Of a stretch of DNA of 64,000 bases, positions 53,257 through 61,426 are shown one piece after another. The stretch covers positions 124,001-188,000 of the forward strand of contig NZ_JAIMIC010000004.1 of assembly GCF_019966545.1 (NCBI RefSeq), in the 5' to 3' direction. Both the position numbers and the translations under genes were made by a program. Numbering within the stretch: the first letter of the stretch is position 1; every line of letters begins with the position of its first letter. The notes below the pieces were generated by a model. It was not told the origin of the DNA and made no database searches. It saw nothing but the letters and a program-made list of their open reading frames with translations. The DNA is from Heliomarina baculiformis. Its GTDB lineage: Bacteria; Pseudomonadota; Alphaproteobacteria; Rhodobacterales; Rhodobacteraceae.

Positions 53257-53868
53257 TCAGGCAGAAAGGGGGCGGCCCGCCTGATCGACTCCCATGAGTT
53301 TCATGTCCTGAAAACGGTCGCCGATGCGGGGATGCGGGCGACCGCCGCTCGACGCCCCGAGCGCCACGACGATTTCGTCATGGGCGGGCGCATCGGGGAT
53401 CGAGAATTCCAGCGTCACGAAATGCGTTCTGGCACCTTTGTTTTCCAGCGACTTATGGGTCATCGGGAGGGTGATGGCCGTGCCCGCCCCGGCGCGCTTG
53501 TTGGTAAAGGGGAGGAAGGAATCCGCTTCGGCAGCGATTCGGTAGGCATTGCCGAAATGCAGCGTGTGGATCAGACCGGCGGCGTGTTCCACCTCGCCCG
53601 AGGTGCCGGTGACGGCGGCCTTGCCGAAGGCCTCGATCCGGTCGGGTCCGCCCATCAGCGCGATCAGGCGCGGCACCAGCGCATCGGCAAGTGCGACCGC
53701 ATGTGCCATGATCTGCGTCTGAAGATCCTCGACATATTCGTTGCCCCACGGGTTACGGATGATCGCGGCACAAGCGGCCATGCGGATCGGGGTCTCGACT
53801 TCGCGGCCGCCTTCAATCAGTGTGTCTTCGGTATAGTCGACGATCTTGCGGATATGGACGTCACTCAT
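53257..53868 (-). CDS. AA_synth family protein (PF06684/DUF1185-like)
   Basis: A 203-residue protein annotated in databases as amino acid synthesis family, without a proven reaction. Recognisable are RKIVDYTEDTLIEGGREV, RMAACAAIIRNPWGNEYVEDL, GKAAVTGTSGEVEHAAGLIHTL and RIGDRFQDMKLMG. It is the last gene of the leftward operon and overlaps the preceding gene by four bases (ATGA, 53865-53868). In several bacteria it accompanies luciferase-like monooxygenases and amidases, which suggests a role in late breakdown of N-heterocycles (inference). Confidence 0.83.
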   Translation of the reverse strand: MSDVHIRKIVDYTEDTLIEGGREVETPIRMAACAAIIRNPWGNEYVEDLQTQIMAHAVALADALVPRLIALMGGPDRIEAFGKAAVTGTSGEVEHAAGLIHTLHFGNAYRIAAEADSFLPFTNKRAGAGTAITLPMTHKSLENKGARTHFVTLEFSIPDAPAHDEIVVALGASSGGRPHPRIGDRFQDMKLMGVDQAGRPLSA

Positions 53869-54248
53869 ATTTCGTCGCCCTGCTCGGCAAGCACGCGGTT
53901 GGCGATGCGGTGACATTCGACGCCCACGGGCACACCGCAATAGATGGTGATCTGGGTGATCATCGCCTTCATTTCATCCAGCGTCACGCCATTGCGCAGC
54001 GCGCCACGGAAGTGCAGCTCCCATTCGTGCATCCGGTTCAGCGCCGCGATCATAACGATGTTCAGCATGCTCCGTGTCTTGGGCGGCAGGGTTTCATCGC
54101 CCCAGCCCGCACCCCAGCAGTATTCGGTGATGAAGCTTTGGAAATCCTTGGAGAACTCGGTCGCGTTGTTCAGCGACTTTTCCACGTATTCTGCCCCAAG
54201 CGTGGCCTTTCGCTGTGCCAGTCCCTTGTCGTAGAGCGCCTTGTCCAT
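53865..54248 (-). CDS. Carboxymuconolactone-decarboxylase-like protein
   Basis: A 127-residue protein of the PcaC type. The segment EYCWGAGWGDETLPPKTRSML and HEWELHFRGALRNGVTLDEM match gamma-carboxymuconolactone decarboxylase, with the Glu and His of the active site in EWELH. It lacks the CxxC of AhpD, so peroxidase function is unlikely. PcaC itself releases CO2 in the protocatechuate route. Here it follows an enol-lactonase-like hydrolase, as PcaD/PcaC do in a ring-cleavage pathway, which suggests a related decarboxylation or isomerisation. Confidence 0.85.
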   Translation of the reverse strand: MDKALYDKGLAQRKATLGAEYVEKSLNNATEFSKDFQSFITEYCWGAGWGDETLPPKTRSMLNIVMIAALNRMHEWELHFRGALRNGVTLDEMKAMITQITIYCGVPVGVECHRIANRVLAEQGDEI

Positions 54249-54266
54249 TGGCGTTCCTTTCTTGTG

Positions 54267-55046
54267 TCAGAGTGGTTTATTGAGGAACGCGACAATGCGT
54301 TCCGCGATCAGGTCGGAGGCTTCGAGCAATACGCTGTGTTTGAGCCCAGGCAAGATCTCAAGCTCTGATCCGTCGATCAATTCGTGCATGGTCCGCGCCA
54401 TGCGCGGGTTCGAGCCCTGATCGAATTCCCCGGTCATGATAAGCGCCGGATGTGTGATCCGGTGCAGGGTATCGACCAGTTCGGTCTGCCCGAACACGCG
54501 GTATGCTTCGAGGTATGAGGGCACATGGGCGGCCTCCATCTCGGCGATACGGCGGGTGATGAGATCGGGATTGTCGCGGGCGAATTCTTCGGTGAACCAG
54601 CGTTCGCGCGCGGCGCCGGTGATCGCTTTCATGCCGCCGTCGCGGATCATGCCGAGCCGGTCGGTCACCTTGGCGCGTTCCTCGGGCGTGCGGCCCGCGA
54701 CCGCCGAAAGGATCACGATCCGCCGGAACCGGTCGGGCCAGCCCACGGCCAGCCTTTGCGCGATCAGCCCGCCCAGGGAAAATCCGGCGAGATGCGCGCT
54801 CTCGACACCCTGTTCGTCCATCACCCGCAGAATGTCTTCGGCAAAGGTATCGATGGTGATCGGGCTGTCGATGCGGGCGGAGTCTCCGTGCCCGCGCAGG
54901 TCGGACCGCAGGATGTCGAACTCACCCCTCAGCCTTTCGGCAACCCCGTCCCAGCTTGCCAGATTGGCCCCCACGCCATGAACAAGCACCAGCGGATCGC
55001 CAGTGCCTTCGCGCGTGTAATGTATCAGGTCGTCGGTTGTCCGCAC
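54267..55046 (-). CDS. Alpha/beta hydrolase, enol-lactonase (PcaD)-like
   Basis: A 259-residue alpha/beta hydrolase. The nucleophile elbow is LAGFSLGGLIAQ (Ser about residue 94), the oxyanion segment VHGVGANLASW and the triad Asp and His are in TGEFDQGSNP (about 211) and LKHSVLLE (about 238). It resembles 3-oxoadipate enol-lactonase and RutD. The gene lies 57 bases after the luciferase-like monooxygenase and 18 before the decarboxylase-like gene. It likely hydrolyses an enol-lactone or formamide-type intermediate, but substrate is open. Confidence 0.85.
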   Translation of the reverse strand: MRTTDDLIHYTREGTGDPLVLVHGVGANLASWDGVAERLRGEFDILRSDLRGHGDSARIDSPITIDTFAEDILRVMDEQGVESAHLAGFSLGGLIAQRLAVGWPDRFRRIVILSAVAGRTPEERAKVTDRLGMIRDGGMKAITGAARERWFTEEFARDNPDLITRRIAEMEAAHVPSYLEAYRVFGQTELVDTLHRITHPALIMTGEFDQGSNPRMARTMHELIDGSELEILPGLKHSVLLEASDLIAERIVAFLNKPL

Positions 55047-55103
55047 CCTTGTCTCCTTGTCAGGGCAAAGGCCGGGGCCTCACGGCTCCGGCCCGTCTGC
55101 CTT

Positions 55104-56177
55104 TTATTTCGCGCCTGCCATTTCGGGGCTGGCGACATTTTCTTGCTTGCGGAAGTGCGGGATCACCTTGTCGCAGAACAGCTCCAGCGAGCGGCGCGCA
55201 TTCTGGTGCGGCACGAAGAAAGACGCGCCGTAGATGAACTGATCGACACCCGCCGCCTTGTAGCGTTCGAGCTTTTCGATCACCTGATCCGGGCTGCCCA
55301 GCATCATGTTTTCCAACAGGTTCTCGCGGTCGTACTCGTCGCGGTTGGCAACCGTTTCAAAATCCACCGCCTCGGGATAGCCGTCCTTGACCTCGCCGAT
55401 GCCCTTGAAGAGGTTCTCGAAAGCGCGGCCATAGTTGATGACGGATTCATAGGCAGTATCCTCACCGGCCTTGTCCTCGAAGAGGCAGGTGCTGCGCAGG
55501 GTCGCGTGCTGCAACTGGCCCTTGGGCAGATCCTTGGTCACCGCGTCGAACTTGCGTTGCAGGTCCACGACCTCGGCAAAGGGTTTGCGCAGCGCGGTGG
55601 ACATGATGTTGCAGCCATTGTCGGCGGCGAACTGGAAGGTATTTTCATCCCGCGCGGCGATCCACATGGGCACTGATTTCTGAAGCGGTTTCGGTACGCT
55701 CGTGGTGGCCGGGAAATTCCACAGCTCGCCCTCATGCGCGTATTCCCCAGCCCAGAGGGCTTTAACCACGGGGATGATCTCGCGCAGGTGCTTGCCGCCT
55801 TCCTGCTGCGGCATGCCGCCCGCCATCCGGTCGAATTCATACTGATAAGCGCCACGGCCAAGCCCCAGCTCAAGGCGGCCGTCCGTCAGGATGTCGCAAA
55901 GCGCGGCCTCACCGGCCAGCCGGATCGGGTTCCAGTAGGGCGCGGCGACAACGGCCGTGCCGAGGCGGATGTTCTTGGTATGCGCGCCCCAGTGGCTGAG
56001 CAACTGGAACGGGTTGGGCGAAACGGTCAGCTCTATCGTGTGGTGTTCGGCGGTCCAGACGATGTCGAACCCGCCCTGATCGGCGATCTTCACCAGTTCC
56101 AGCGCTTCGTCCGCGATCTGGCGCATATCCGTCGTCGGGTCGAGTCGACCCATGTTCACTGCGATGGAAAACCTCAT
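55104..56177 (-). CDS. LLM-class flavin-dependent monooxygenase
   Basis: A 357-residue TIM-barrel oxygenase of the bacterial luciferase-like family, which uses FMNH2 supplied by a partner reductase. Marks are MRFSIAVNMGRLDPT, FDIVWTAEHHTIE (flavin contact), VVAAPYWNPIRLAGEAA and RLELGLGRGAYQYEFDRMAGG. ATG at 56177 (adjacent GTG 56180) follows AGGAG. The flavin reductase is two genes upstream in the same operon. The family includes RutA (pyrimidine ring opening) and TgnA (trigonelline ring opening), so ring cleavage of an N-heterocycle is a reasonable guess. Confidence 0.88.
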   Translation of the reverse strand: MRFSIAVNMGRLDPTTDMRQIADEALELVKIADQGGFDIVWTAEHHTIELTVSPNPFQLLSHWGAHTKNIRLGTAVVAAPYWNPIRLAGEAALCDILTDGRLELGLGRGAYQYEFDRMAGGMPQQEGGKHLREIIPVVKALWAGEYAHEGELWNFPATTSVPKPLQKSVPMWIAARDENTFQFAADNGCNIMSTALRKPFAEVVDLQRKFDAVTKDLPKGQLQHATLRSTCLFEDKAGEDTAYESVINYGRAFENLFKGIGEVKDGYPEAVDFETVANRDEYDRENLLENMMLGSPDQVIEKLERYKAAGVDQFIYGASFFVPHQNARRSLELFCDKVIPHFRKQENVASPEMAGAK

Positions 56178-56217
56178 CACCTGCTCCTGTCCTGAAATTC
56201 TGTACCTGTCCGACTGA

Positions 56218-57726
56218 TCACTTCTGGACCCGCATCACGAAAGGATCGTGGGTCTTGCCGGAGTAGTCGATCACCACGGTCTTGATCCGGGTAAATTCAT
56301 TGATCGCGGCAAAGCCGTTGTGCTTGCCATAGCCCGAGTCCTTGTAGCCGCCCGAAGGGGCCATGACCGAGGGGCTGCGATAGGTGTTGACCCAGACCAT
56401 CCCGGCATTGATCCGACCCATGAAGCGCATTGCGCGCTCCATGTCATTGGTCCAGAGACCGGCGGCCAGCCCATAGCGGGTGTCATTGGCCTTGGCGATC
56501 ATGTCCTCGTCGTCGCTGTAGCGCATCACACCGAGAACGGGGCCAAAGATTTCGTTGCGTGCGATGTCCATTTCGTTGGTGACATTGCCGAAAATCGTCG
56601 GCTGCACGTACCAGCCGTCTCCCATGCCGGGCACCCTGTCACCGCCCGCCAGCAGCTCTGCGCCGCCGGTCTTGGCGCCTTCAACGAAGCGGCCGACCTT
56701 TTCGACCTGCGACCAGAGCGCAAGCGGCCCAAGCTGGGTCGCGTCTTCGTCCGGCGCGCCGATCCGGATTTCGGCGGTGCGGGCGACAAGACGGTCGATC
56801 ACCTCGTCATAGATGCTGTCATGTACAAGGCAGCGTGAGCCTGCCACGCAGGTCTGGCCCCCGGCGGCGAAAATGCCCGAAATCACCCCGGTCACGGCGC
56901 GATCAAGATCGGCATCGGCGCATATGATATTGGGCGATTTCCCCCCAAGCTCGAGGATCGAGGGCGTCAGGTTCGCCGCAGCGCTTCCGGCGATGATGCG
57001 GCCCGTCTCCGGCCCGCCGGTAAAGTCGATCTTGTCGACGTCGGGATGACGCACCAGCGCGTCGCCGACGCTTTGACCGTGCCCGGTGACCACGTTGAAG
57101 ACGCCGGCGGGAAAACCCGCTTCGGCCACCAGTTCGGCAAAGGCCAGAAGCGAGGCCGAGGCGTGTTCCGACGGCTTGACCACCATCGCATTGCCTGCCG
57201 CGATGGCCGGGGAAAAGGCGCGGTTCAGCAGCAACAGAGGCGAGTTCCATGGCACGATGGCAGCGATCACGCCGATCGGTTCGCGCAGGGTGAAATTGAG
57301 CATATCGGGCTTGTTGACCGGGATCGTGGTGCCCTCGATCTTGTCGGCCATGCCCGCGAAATAGCGCATCCCCGTCGCAACAGCCTGCGTGAGCGCCGTC
57401 ATTTCCTTGAGTAGCTTGCCGTTGTCGCGGGTTTCAAGCCGCGACAGGCGATCCGTGTCGCGCTGGACCAGTTCCGAGAGCTTGTACAGAAGCGCTCCCC
57501 GGTCGCTTTGGGACATGTTGCGCCATGCCGGGTTTTCCATCGCGCGGCGGGAGGAACGCACGGCACGGTCGACCTCATCGCTGGTGGCGTCCGCGATTTC
57601 CGACCATTGCTGGCCGGTCGCCGGATCGTAGCTGGCAAACGGCTTGCCCTGAGAGACGACAAATTCGTTGTCGATAAAGATCGGAAGGCAGGTGTTTTCC
57701 AGCGCCTCGGGGGTGAACTGCGTCAT
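56218..57726 (-). CDS. Aldehyde dehydrogenase of the catabolic operon
   Basis: A 502-residue NAD(P)-dependent aldehyde dehydrogenase with VPWNSPLL (oxyanion Asn), LELGGKSPNI (general-base Glu, about 257) and GGQTCVAGSR (nucleophile Cys, about 290). It overlaps the upstream flavin reductase stop/start by four bases (57723-57726). In the Tgn route TgnC, an aldehyde dehydrogenase, oxidises the hydroxy-lactone formed by ring opening. A similar step fits here. Confidence 0.9.
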   Translation of the reverse strand: MTQFTPEALENTCLPIFIDNEFVVSQGKPFASYDPATGQQWSEIADATSDEVDRAVRSSRRAMENPAWRNMSQSDRGALLYKLSELVQRDTDRLSRLETRDNGKLLKEMTALTQAVATGMRYFAGMADKIEGTTIPVNKPDMLNFTLREPIGVIAAIVPWNSPLLLLNRAFSPAIAAGNAMVVKPSEHASASLLAFAELVAEAGFPAGVFNVVTGHGQSVGDALVRHPDVDKIDFTGGPETGRIIAGSAAANLTPSILELGGKSPNIICADADLDRAVTGVISGIFAAGGQTCVAGSRCLVHDSIYDEVIDRLVARTAEIRIGAPDEDATQLGPLALWSQVEKVGRFVEGAKTGGAELLAGGDRVPGMGDGWYVQPTIFGNVTNEMDIARNEIFGPVLGVMRYSDDEDMIAKANDTRYGLAAGLWTNDMERAMRFMGRINAGMVWVNTYRSPSVMAPSGGYKDSGYGKHNGFAAINEFTRIKTVVIDYSGKTHDPFVMRVQK

Positions 57727-58760
57727 TGTACGATTTCCTTGTCCTGAATATTGCGGGCATAGGGGGCAGGGCGCAGCGCAAGCGGCTGCACGGTGCCACG
57801 GGGGCCGGGGGAATCGACGTAGATCCCGAAACGTTGCTGCCGGTGTTCATCGACATAGCGGCGCAGCATGGCGCGATGGGCCGAGATCGGGACGTCCTCC
57901 ATCGGCAGCTCATCCATCGGAAACAGGCGGCACTGGCTTGGAAGCTCTTCGCCTGCCTCGAGTGCGCCGTGGAAAAAGGCGAGCGTATCGGCATCGCCCG
58001 GCACCGCGTCGCTGTCGCCATCGAAGATCGCAAACAGGAAACCCCAATCGACGCTGGCCCCTCCGGCGGCGAAGAACCCGTCAAGGTCGGCCCGTGCGCT
58101 GCGCAGGCCCGGTTTCGCGCCGGAAAGAGGTAGGTGCCAGTTTCCTTTGCCGTCGGACCGCAGCAGGATCTCTTCATCATGGGTGATGATCGCGCCCAAC
58201 CGGACCGAGCCGCGCACCTGCGGTGTATCGAGGTCAATCGGCGCGAGATAGCGCCCCTCGGCGAAGATCAGCGGGTGGCGTTCGTGGCTGTCGAACCGTT
58301 CGATCCGGCCCATCAGGATCACGTGATCGCCGGCGTCGATACATTCGTGCACGCTACAGTCGAACCGCGCCGCGCAGCCTTCGATCAGCGGCGCGCCGTC
58401 CGGCGCGGCCTGCCAGTCGATCCCGGCAAAGCGGTCCTTGAGACCCCGGGTCGCGAAACGGGTCGAGATATCGGTCTGATCGGACGACAGGATATTCACC
58501 CCGAACCGGTCGGCGGAGGTGAATGTCTCGTAATTCGATGACGTTTTGCCAAGGCAGACCAGCAGGATCGCCGGGTCGAGTGAGACGGAGGTGAAGGAAT
58601 TGGCCGTGAAACCGACCGCCCGGCCCGATTTATCATAGGTGGTCACAACCGTGACCCCGGTGGCAAAGCTGCCAAAGGCGGCGCGCAGGGCCTTTGGGTC
58701 GAAAGGGACGGCGTCGATGGGGCTCACGGGGGACCTTCGGTCTGATTGCACATTGGACAT
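57723..58760 (-). CDS. Flavin reductase fused to a Nudix-like domain
   Basis: A 345-residue protein. Residues 20-175 form a flavin-reductase-like split beta barrel (FATGVTVVTTYDKSGRAVGFTANSFTSVSLDP), as in HpaC, RutF and TgnB, which supply FMNH2. Residues about 180-310 resemble a Nudix fold: VRLGAIITHDEEILLRSDG, WHLPLSGAKPGL and FFAAGGASVDWGFLFAIFDGD, but the Nudix box G-x5-E-x7-REUxEE is not preserved. It may sense a nucleotide or flavin rather than hydrolyse. As first gene of the leftward operon it pairs with the LLM monooxygenase. Confidence 0.85.
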   Translation of the reverse strand: MSNVQSDRRSPVSPIDAVPFDPKALRAAFGSFATGVTVVTTYDKSGRAVGFTANSFTSVSLDPAILLVCLGKTSSNYETFTSADRFGVNILSSDQTDISTRFATRGLKDRFAGIDWQAAPDGAPLIEGCAARFDCSVHECIDAGDHVILMGRIERFDSHERHPLIFAEGRYLAPIDLDTPQVRGSVRLGAIITHDEEILLRSDGKGNWHLPLSGAKPGLRSARADLDGFFAAGGASVDWGFLFAIFDGDSDAVPGDADTLAFFHGALEAGEELPSQCRLFPMDELPMEDVPISAHRAMLRRYVDEHRQQRFGIYVDSPGPRGTVQPLALRPAPYARNIQDKEIVQ

Positions 58761-58818
58761 GGATCGACCTTAGGGGCGGTCGCCTCGGCCGGTCCTCCCG
58801 TGAAAGCTGCGAGGCCGC

Positions 58819-58832
58819 AGGAAATGTTTCCT
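58819..58832. promoter_or_regulatory. AGGAAA-TG-TTTCCT palindrome ahead of the catabolic operon
   Basis: A perfect 6+6 palindrome with a 2-base centre, overlapping the regulator's stop codon and lying about 60 bases upstream of the flavin reductase start. Related half-sites TTTCCT and AGGAA occur at about 61333-61352 in the promoter region of the divergent transporter, on the other side of the regulator. Confidence 0.4.
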
Positions 58833-60609
58833 ACTTTTGATAGGAAATTCTGAACTTGTGGATGCGCAGGGCCAGTTCCAGCTCGAAACATTCGTCCGGA
58901 TCGTTCAGGTCGATGCCTGATTTCTCGGCGATGCGGCCCAGCCGATAGCGCAGGGTAGAGACATGGATGCCCAGAACATCCGCCGTTTCCTGCGGTCGCC
59001 GCCCGGTGGCAAGATAGGCTTCGAGCGTTTCCAGCACCGTGTCGCCCTTGCCGGACCCGGTTTCGGCCACACGGGCAATGGTGTCGTTCAGGAACTGGTC
59101 CGCGACCCGGTGGCTGACCGAGGCCATGAGCGACGGAAACGATCCCACCGTGCGCCGGGTTACCCAGTCCCGTGCCCCCATCGCCTCGGCCACCTGCAGG
59201 TTCCAGCGGCAGGCTTCGCGGGCAGGGGCGACGTCTTGCAGGCGGTCGATCCGGTCGGACATGACAGCCACGGTCTCCGGCATGATCGGGCGGATACGTT
59301 GCAGGAACCGGTCGCGGAGCTTGCCATCGCGGATCGCGTCGTCATCCAGCACCAGCAGATAGACCTCGCGCCCGTCCTTGTAGGACAGCACCTGTCCGAA
59401 AAGCGTTTGCGCACTGCGCTGCACGAAACTGTGCGAATCCTCTTCTACAGGAGCCTCGCCGAGGCTGCGCAGGCCGATCAGGTACATCGGACGGTCGAGG
59501 TCAAAGCCAAGAAGGCGGGCTTCTTCGCGCAGCTCTCCCAGATCCCGAAGGTCACCCTGGCAGAGCTGCCCTATCAACCGGCGCGAGGCATGTTCGCGGG
59601 TCTTGAAGGCCATGTAGTTACGCAAGATGAGTGACGACAGCGCCAGCCGCCCGGCATCGGCGGCGACCTGTTCGCTCGCGGCGAGTCTTTCCACGTTCAG
59701 CAGGAACAGCGCTCCGACGCGGGTGCCGTCGATCACCAGCGGGCGCATCAGGGCCGAGACGGTTTCGTCCTCGACCAGCAGGCGTACGGTCTGATCGCCC
59801 CGCGCAGCGTCGGCCCTCATCGCCGTGCGCACCACGGATTCGGGCAGGCGGTCATACATCTTTTTCAGCAGGGGCGATGCCCCGGCACGGTCGAACAGCA
59901 TCTGCCCGGTGGTTAGGTCGATGGCGAACCAGCCGGTCGTGAACAGTCGCGATAAACCGCCATAAAGATCGCTGGCATGGTCCGGGTCGAGCGTGGTGGT
60001 CAGAGCCGAGGTGAGGCTTACGGTGATCTCGCGCAGCCGCTCCGCCTCGGCCGTTTCGTGCCGCAGGATCTGCATTCGGCGCACCGCGATATCGGCGAGA
60101 TCGGCGAGACATTGCAGAAAGCTCAGCTCGGTTTCCGAGACTTCCACCACCTCGTCCGCCAGCACGCAGAACACGATGGGGCGCCCCTGTTCGTCGGGAA
60201 ACCGCAGGGGCACGAGGACAACGGTCCGATAGCCGCGCAGCCGAGCGTCTTTCTGGAAGGCCGGATATTTATCCTGCTCTGACGCATCCGGCATGATCAT
60301 CGGCCGCCCCTTGGAGACGATCTCGATAATGGGGCTGCCCATCAGATCCCATTCGAATCCCGCGCCTTGGCGCTTGAAGGTCAAAAGCGGATCGTAGCGC
60401 GCCGCCGAGACCGACATCTGCCGCGCCTCGTCCATCACCAGAACACTACTGATCGACCAGTCGGAATGGCGGCAGACGGCCTCGGTCAGGCGGGTCAGCA
60501 AGTCATTGAGGTCGATGCCTTCGTTGATCAGTTTCGAGATTTCCGAGATCTGGCGGAACCGGTCGAGCCCCTGCATCATTTCGCTGTCGGACTGTAGACT
60601 CTCGGTCAT
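58831..60609 (-). CDS. PucR/CdaR-type regulator with GAF domains
   Basis: A 592-residue regulator. The first part (about 15-175) is a GAF sensor domain (ARQMSVSAARYDPLL, RGYRTVVLVPLRF, VFCVLADE); a second GAF-like region lies about 190-335. The C-terminal PucR helix-turn-helix (about 535-590) reads RRPQETADVLGIHVSTLRYRLGRI. ATG at 60609 has GGGGA eight bases upstream and sits five bases from the amidase stop. It lies between amidase and catabolic operon and is the evident local regulator, sensing a small substrate through its GAF domains. Confidence 0.85.
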   Translation of the reverse strand: MTESLQSDSEMMQGLDRFRQISEISKLINEGIDLNDLLTRLTEAVCRHSDWSISSVLVMDEARQMSVSAARYDPLLTFKRQGAGFEWDLMGSPIIEIVSKGRPMIMPDASEQDKYPAFQKDARLRGYRTVVLVPLRFPDEQGRPIVFCVLADEVVEVSETELSFLQCLADLADIAVRRMQILRHETAEAERLREITVSLTSALTTTLDPDHASDLYGGLSRLFTTGWFAIDLTTGQMLFDRAGASPLLKKMYDRLPESVVRTAMRADAARGDQTVRLLVEDETVSALMRPLVIDGTRVGALFLLNVERLAASEQVAADAGRLALSSLILRNYMAFKTREHASRRLIGQLCQGDLRDLGELREEARLLGFDLDRPMYLIGLRSLGEAPVEEDSHSFVQRSAQTLFGQVLSYKDGREVYLLVLDDDAIRDGKLRDRFLQRIRPIMPETVAVMSDRIDRLQDVAPAREACRWNLQVAEAMGARDWVTRRTVGSFPSLMASVSHRVADQFLNDTIARVAETGSGKGDTVLETLEAYLATGRRPQETADVLGIHVSTLRYRLGRIAEKSGIDLNDPDECFELELALRIHKFRISYQK

Positions 60610-60613
60610 CCTG

Positions 60614-61267
60614 TCATTCCCCGGCAACGGGCGTTTGCAACTTGTTCTTCATGTCATCCGCCCTCGCGACCCAGCCGAAGTTCTTGTCGAACGCCGCCAG
60701 CGTGGCAGTCGCGGCCTGAGGATCGCTGCTGGCGACAAGGTCTTTCAGGATCGCCGTCGGATAGCCGTGATGGACCGCGTGGCGGGCGGTGTCCTCGACG
60801 CACATCTCGGTGATAAGGCCGGTGATGCACAAGGATTGAACACCGGCTTTCTGCAAACGTGTGTGCAGGTCGGTTTCGTGAAAGCCGCTGTAATAGGTCT
60901 TGTCGATCACAATCTCGCCCGCCGCCGGGGTAAGGTTTTCGACGATGGCAAACCCTTCGCGTTCCACCCCGTCGGCAAAGCGGCGGAGATGACCGGGTTC
61001 GCAGGCCCGCACAGGGGGCGCCATTGTGGTGATCCAGCCGAATTTTTCGGCCAGGTGATCATAGCGCCGGTTCCCCATGTAACGCAGGAAAACAACGGGC
61101 CTGCGTGCGGCGCGAAAGGCGGCAATCAACCGGCCAAGACCGGGCAGGATATCGCGGGCACCGGCGACCTCCATCGGCGCACCGGGATGGACGAAATCGT
61201 TCTGCATATCCACCACGATCAGGGCGGGATCAGGCAGCGGGGGTAGGGGGGTGGGGGGTGTTGTCAT
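60614..61267 (-). CDS. Isochorismatase-like cysteine hydrolase (amidase)
   Basis: A 217-residue hydrolase. The triad is Asp in LIVVDMQNDF (about 20), Lys in IVIDKTYYSGF (about 122) and Cys in LITEMCVEDTAR (about 155). Relatives include RutB (ureidoacrylate hydrolase), N-carbamoylsarcosine amidase and nicotinamidase, so cleavage of an amide or carbamoyl group is likely. It is the first gene of the regulator unit and divergent from the betaine-type importer. RutB-like with LLM oxygenase, flavin reductase and alpha/beta hydrolase, it recalls the Rut gene set. Confidence 0.87.
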   Translation of the reverse strand: MTTPPTPLPPLPDPALIVVDMQNDFVHPGAPMEVAGARDILPGLGRLIAAFRAARRPVVFLRYMGNRRYDHLAEKFGWITTMAPPVRACEPGHLRRFADGVEREGFAIVENLTPAAGEIVIDKTYYSGFHETDLHTRLQKAGVQSLCITGLITEMCVEDTARHAVHHGYPTAILKDLVASSDPQAATATLAAFDKNFGWVARADDMKNKLQTPVAGE

Positions 61268-61309
61268 CTGTTCTCGCTACCGGCGCATTCTACGCCGATC
61301 ATGGTGCAA

Positions 61310-61335
61310 AAAGCCGGAGAATACCAACCGGCTTT
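61310..61335. promoter_or_regulatory. Inverted repeat in the divergent transporter promoter region
   Basis: AAAGCCGG (61310-61317) and CCGGCTTT (61328-61335) are perfect 8-bp arms around ten bases. They are followed by TTTCCT-type half-sites (61333-61338) and AGGAA (about 61347-61352). It could be a terminator-like hairpin or an operator shared by amidase and importer units. Confidence 0.45.
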
Positions 61336-61426
61336 CCTTCGAAACATAGGAAGACAGAAAAGACGCACCTCGCATTAATCAAATGCAGTATCCGCGATGA
61401 ACTGAACTGACAGGGGTTAATGCAGC

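Noticed and set aside
53257-61267. A plain Rut (pyrimidine) operon
   Set aside because: RutC and RutG-type genes are missing, an aldehyde dehydrogenase and a carboxymuconolactone-decarboxylase-like gene are added, and the importer is of betaine type, so only the architecture is shared.
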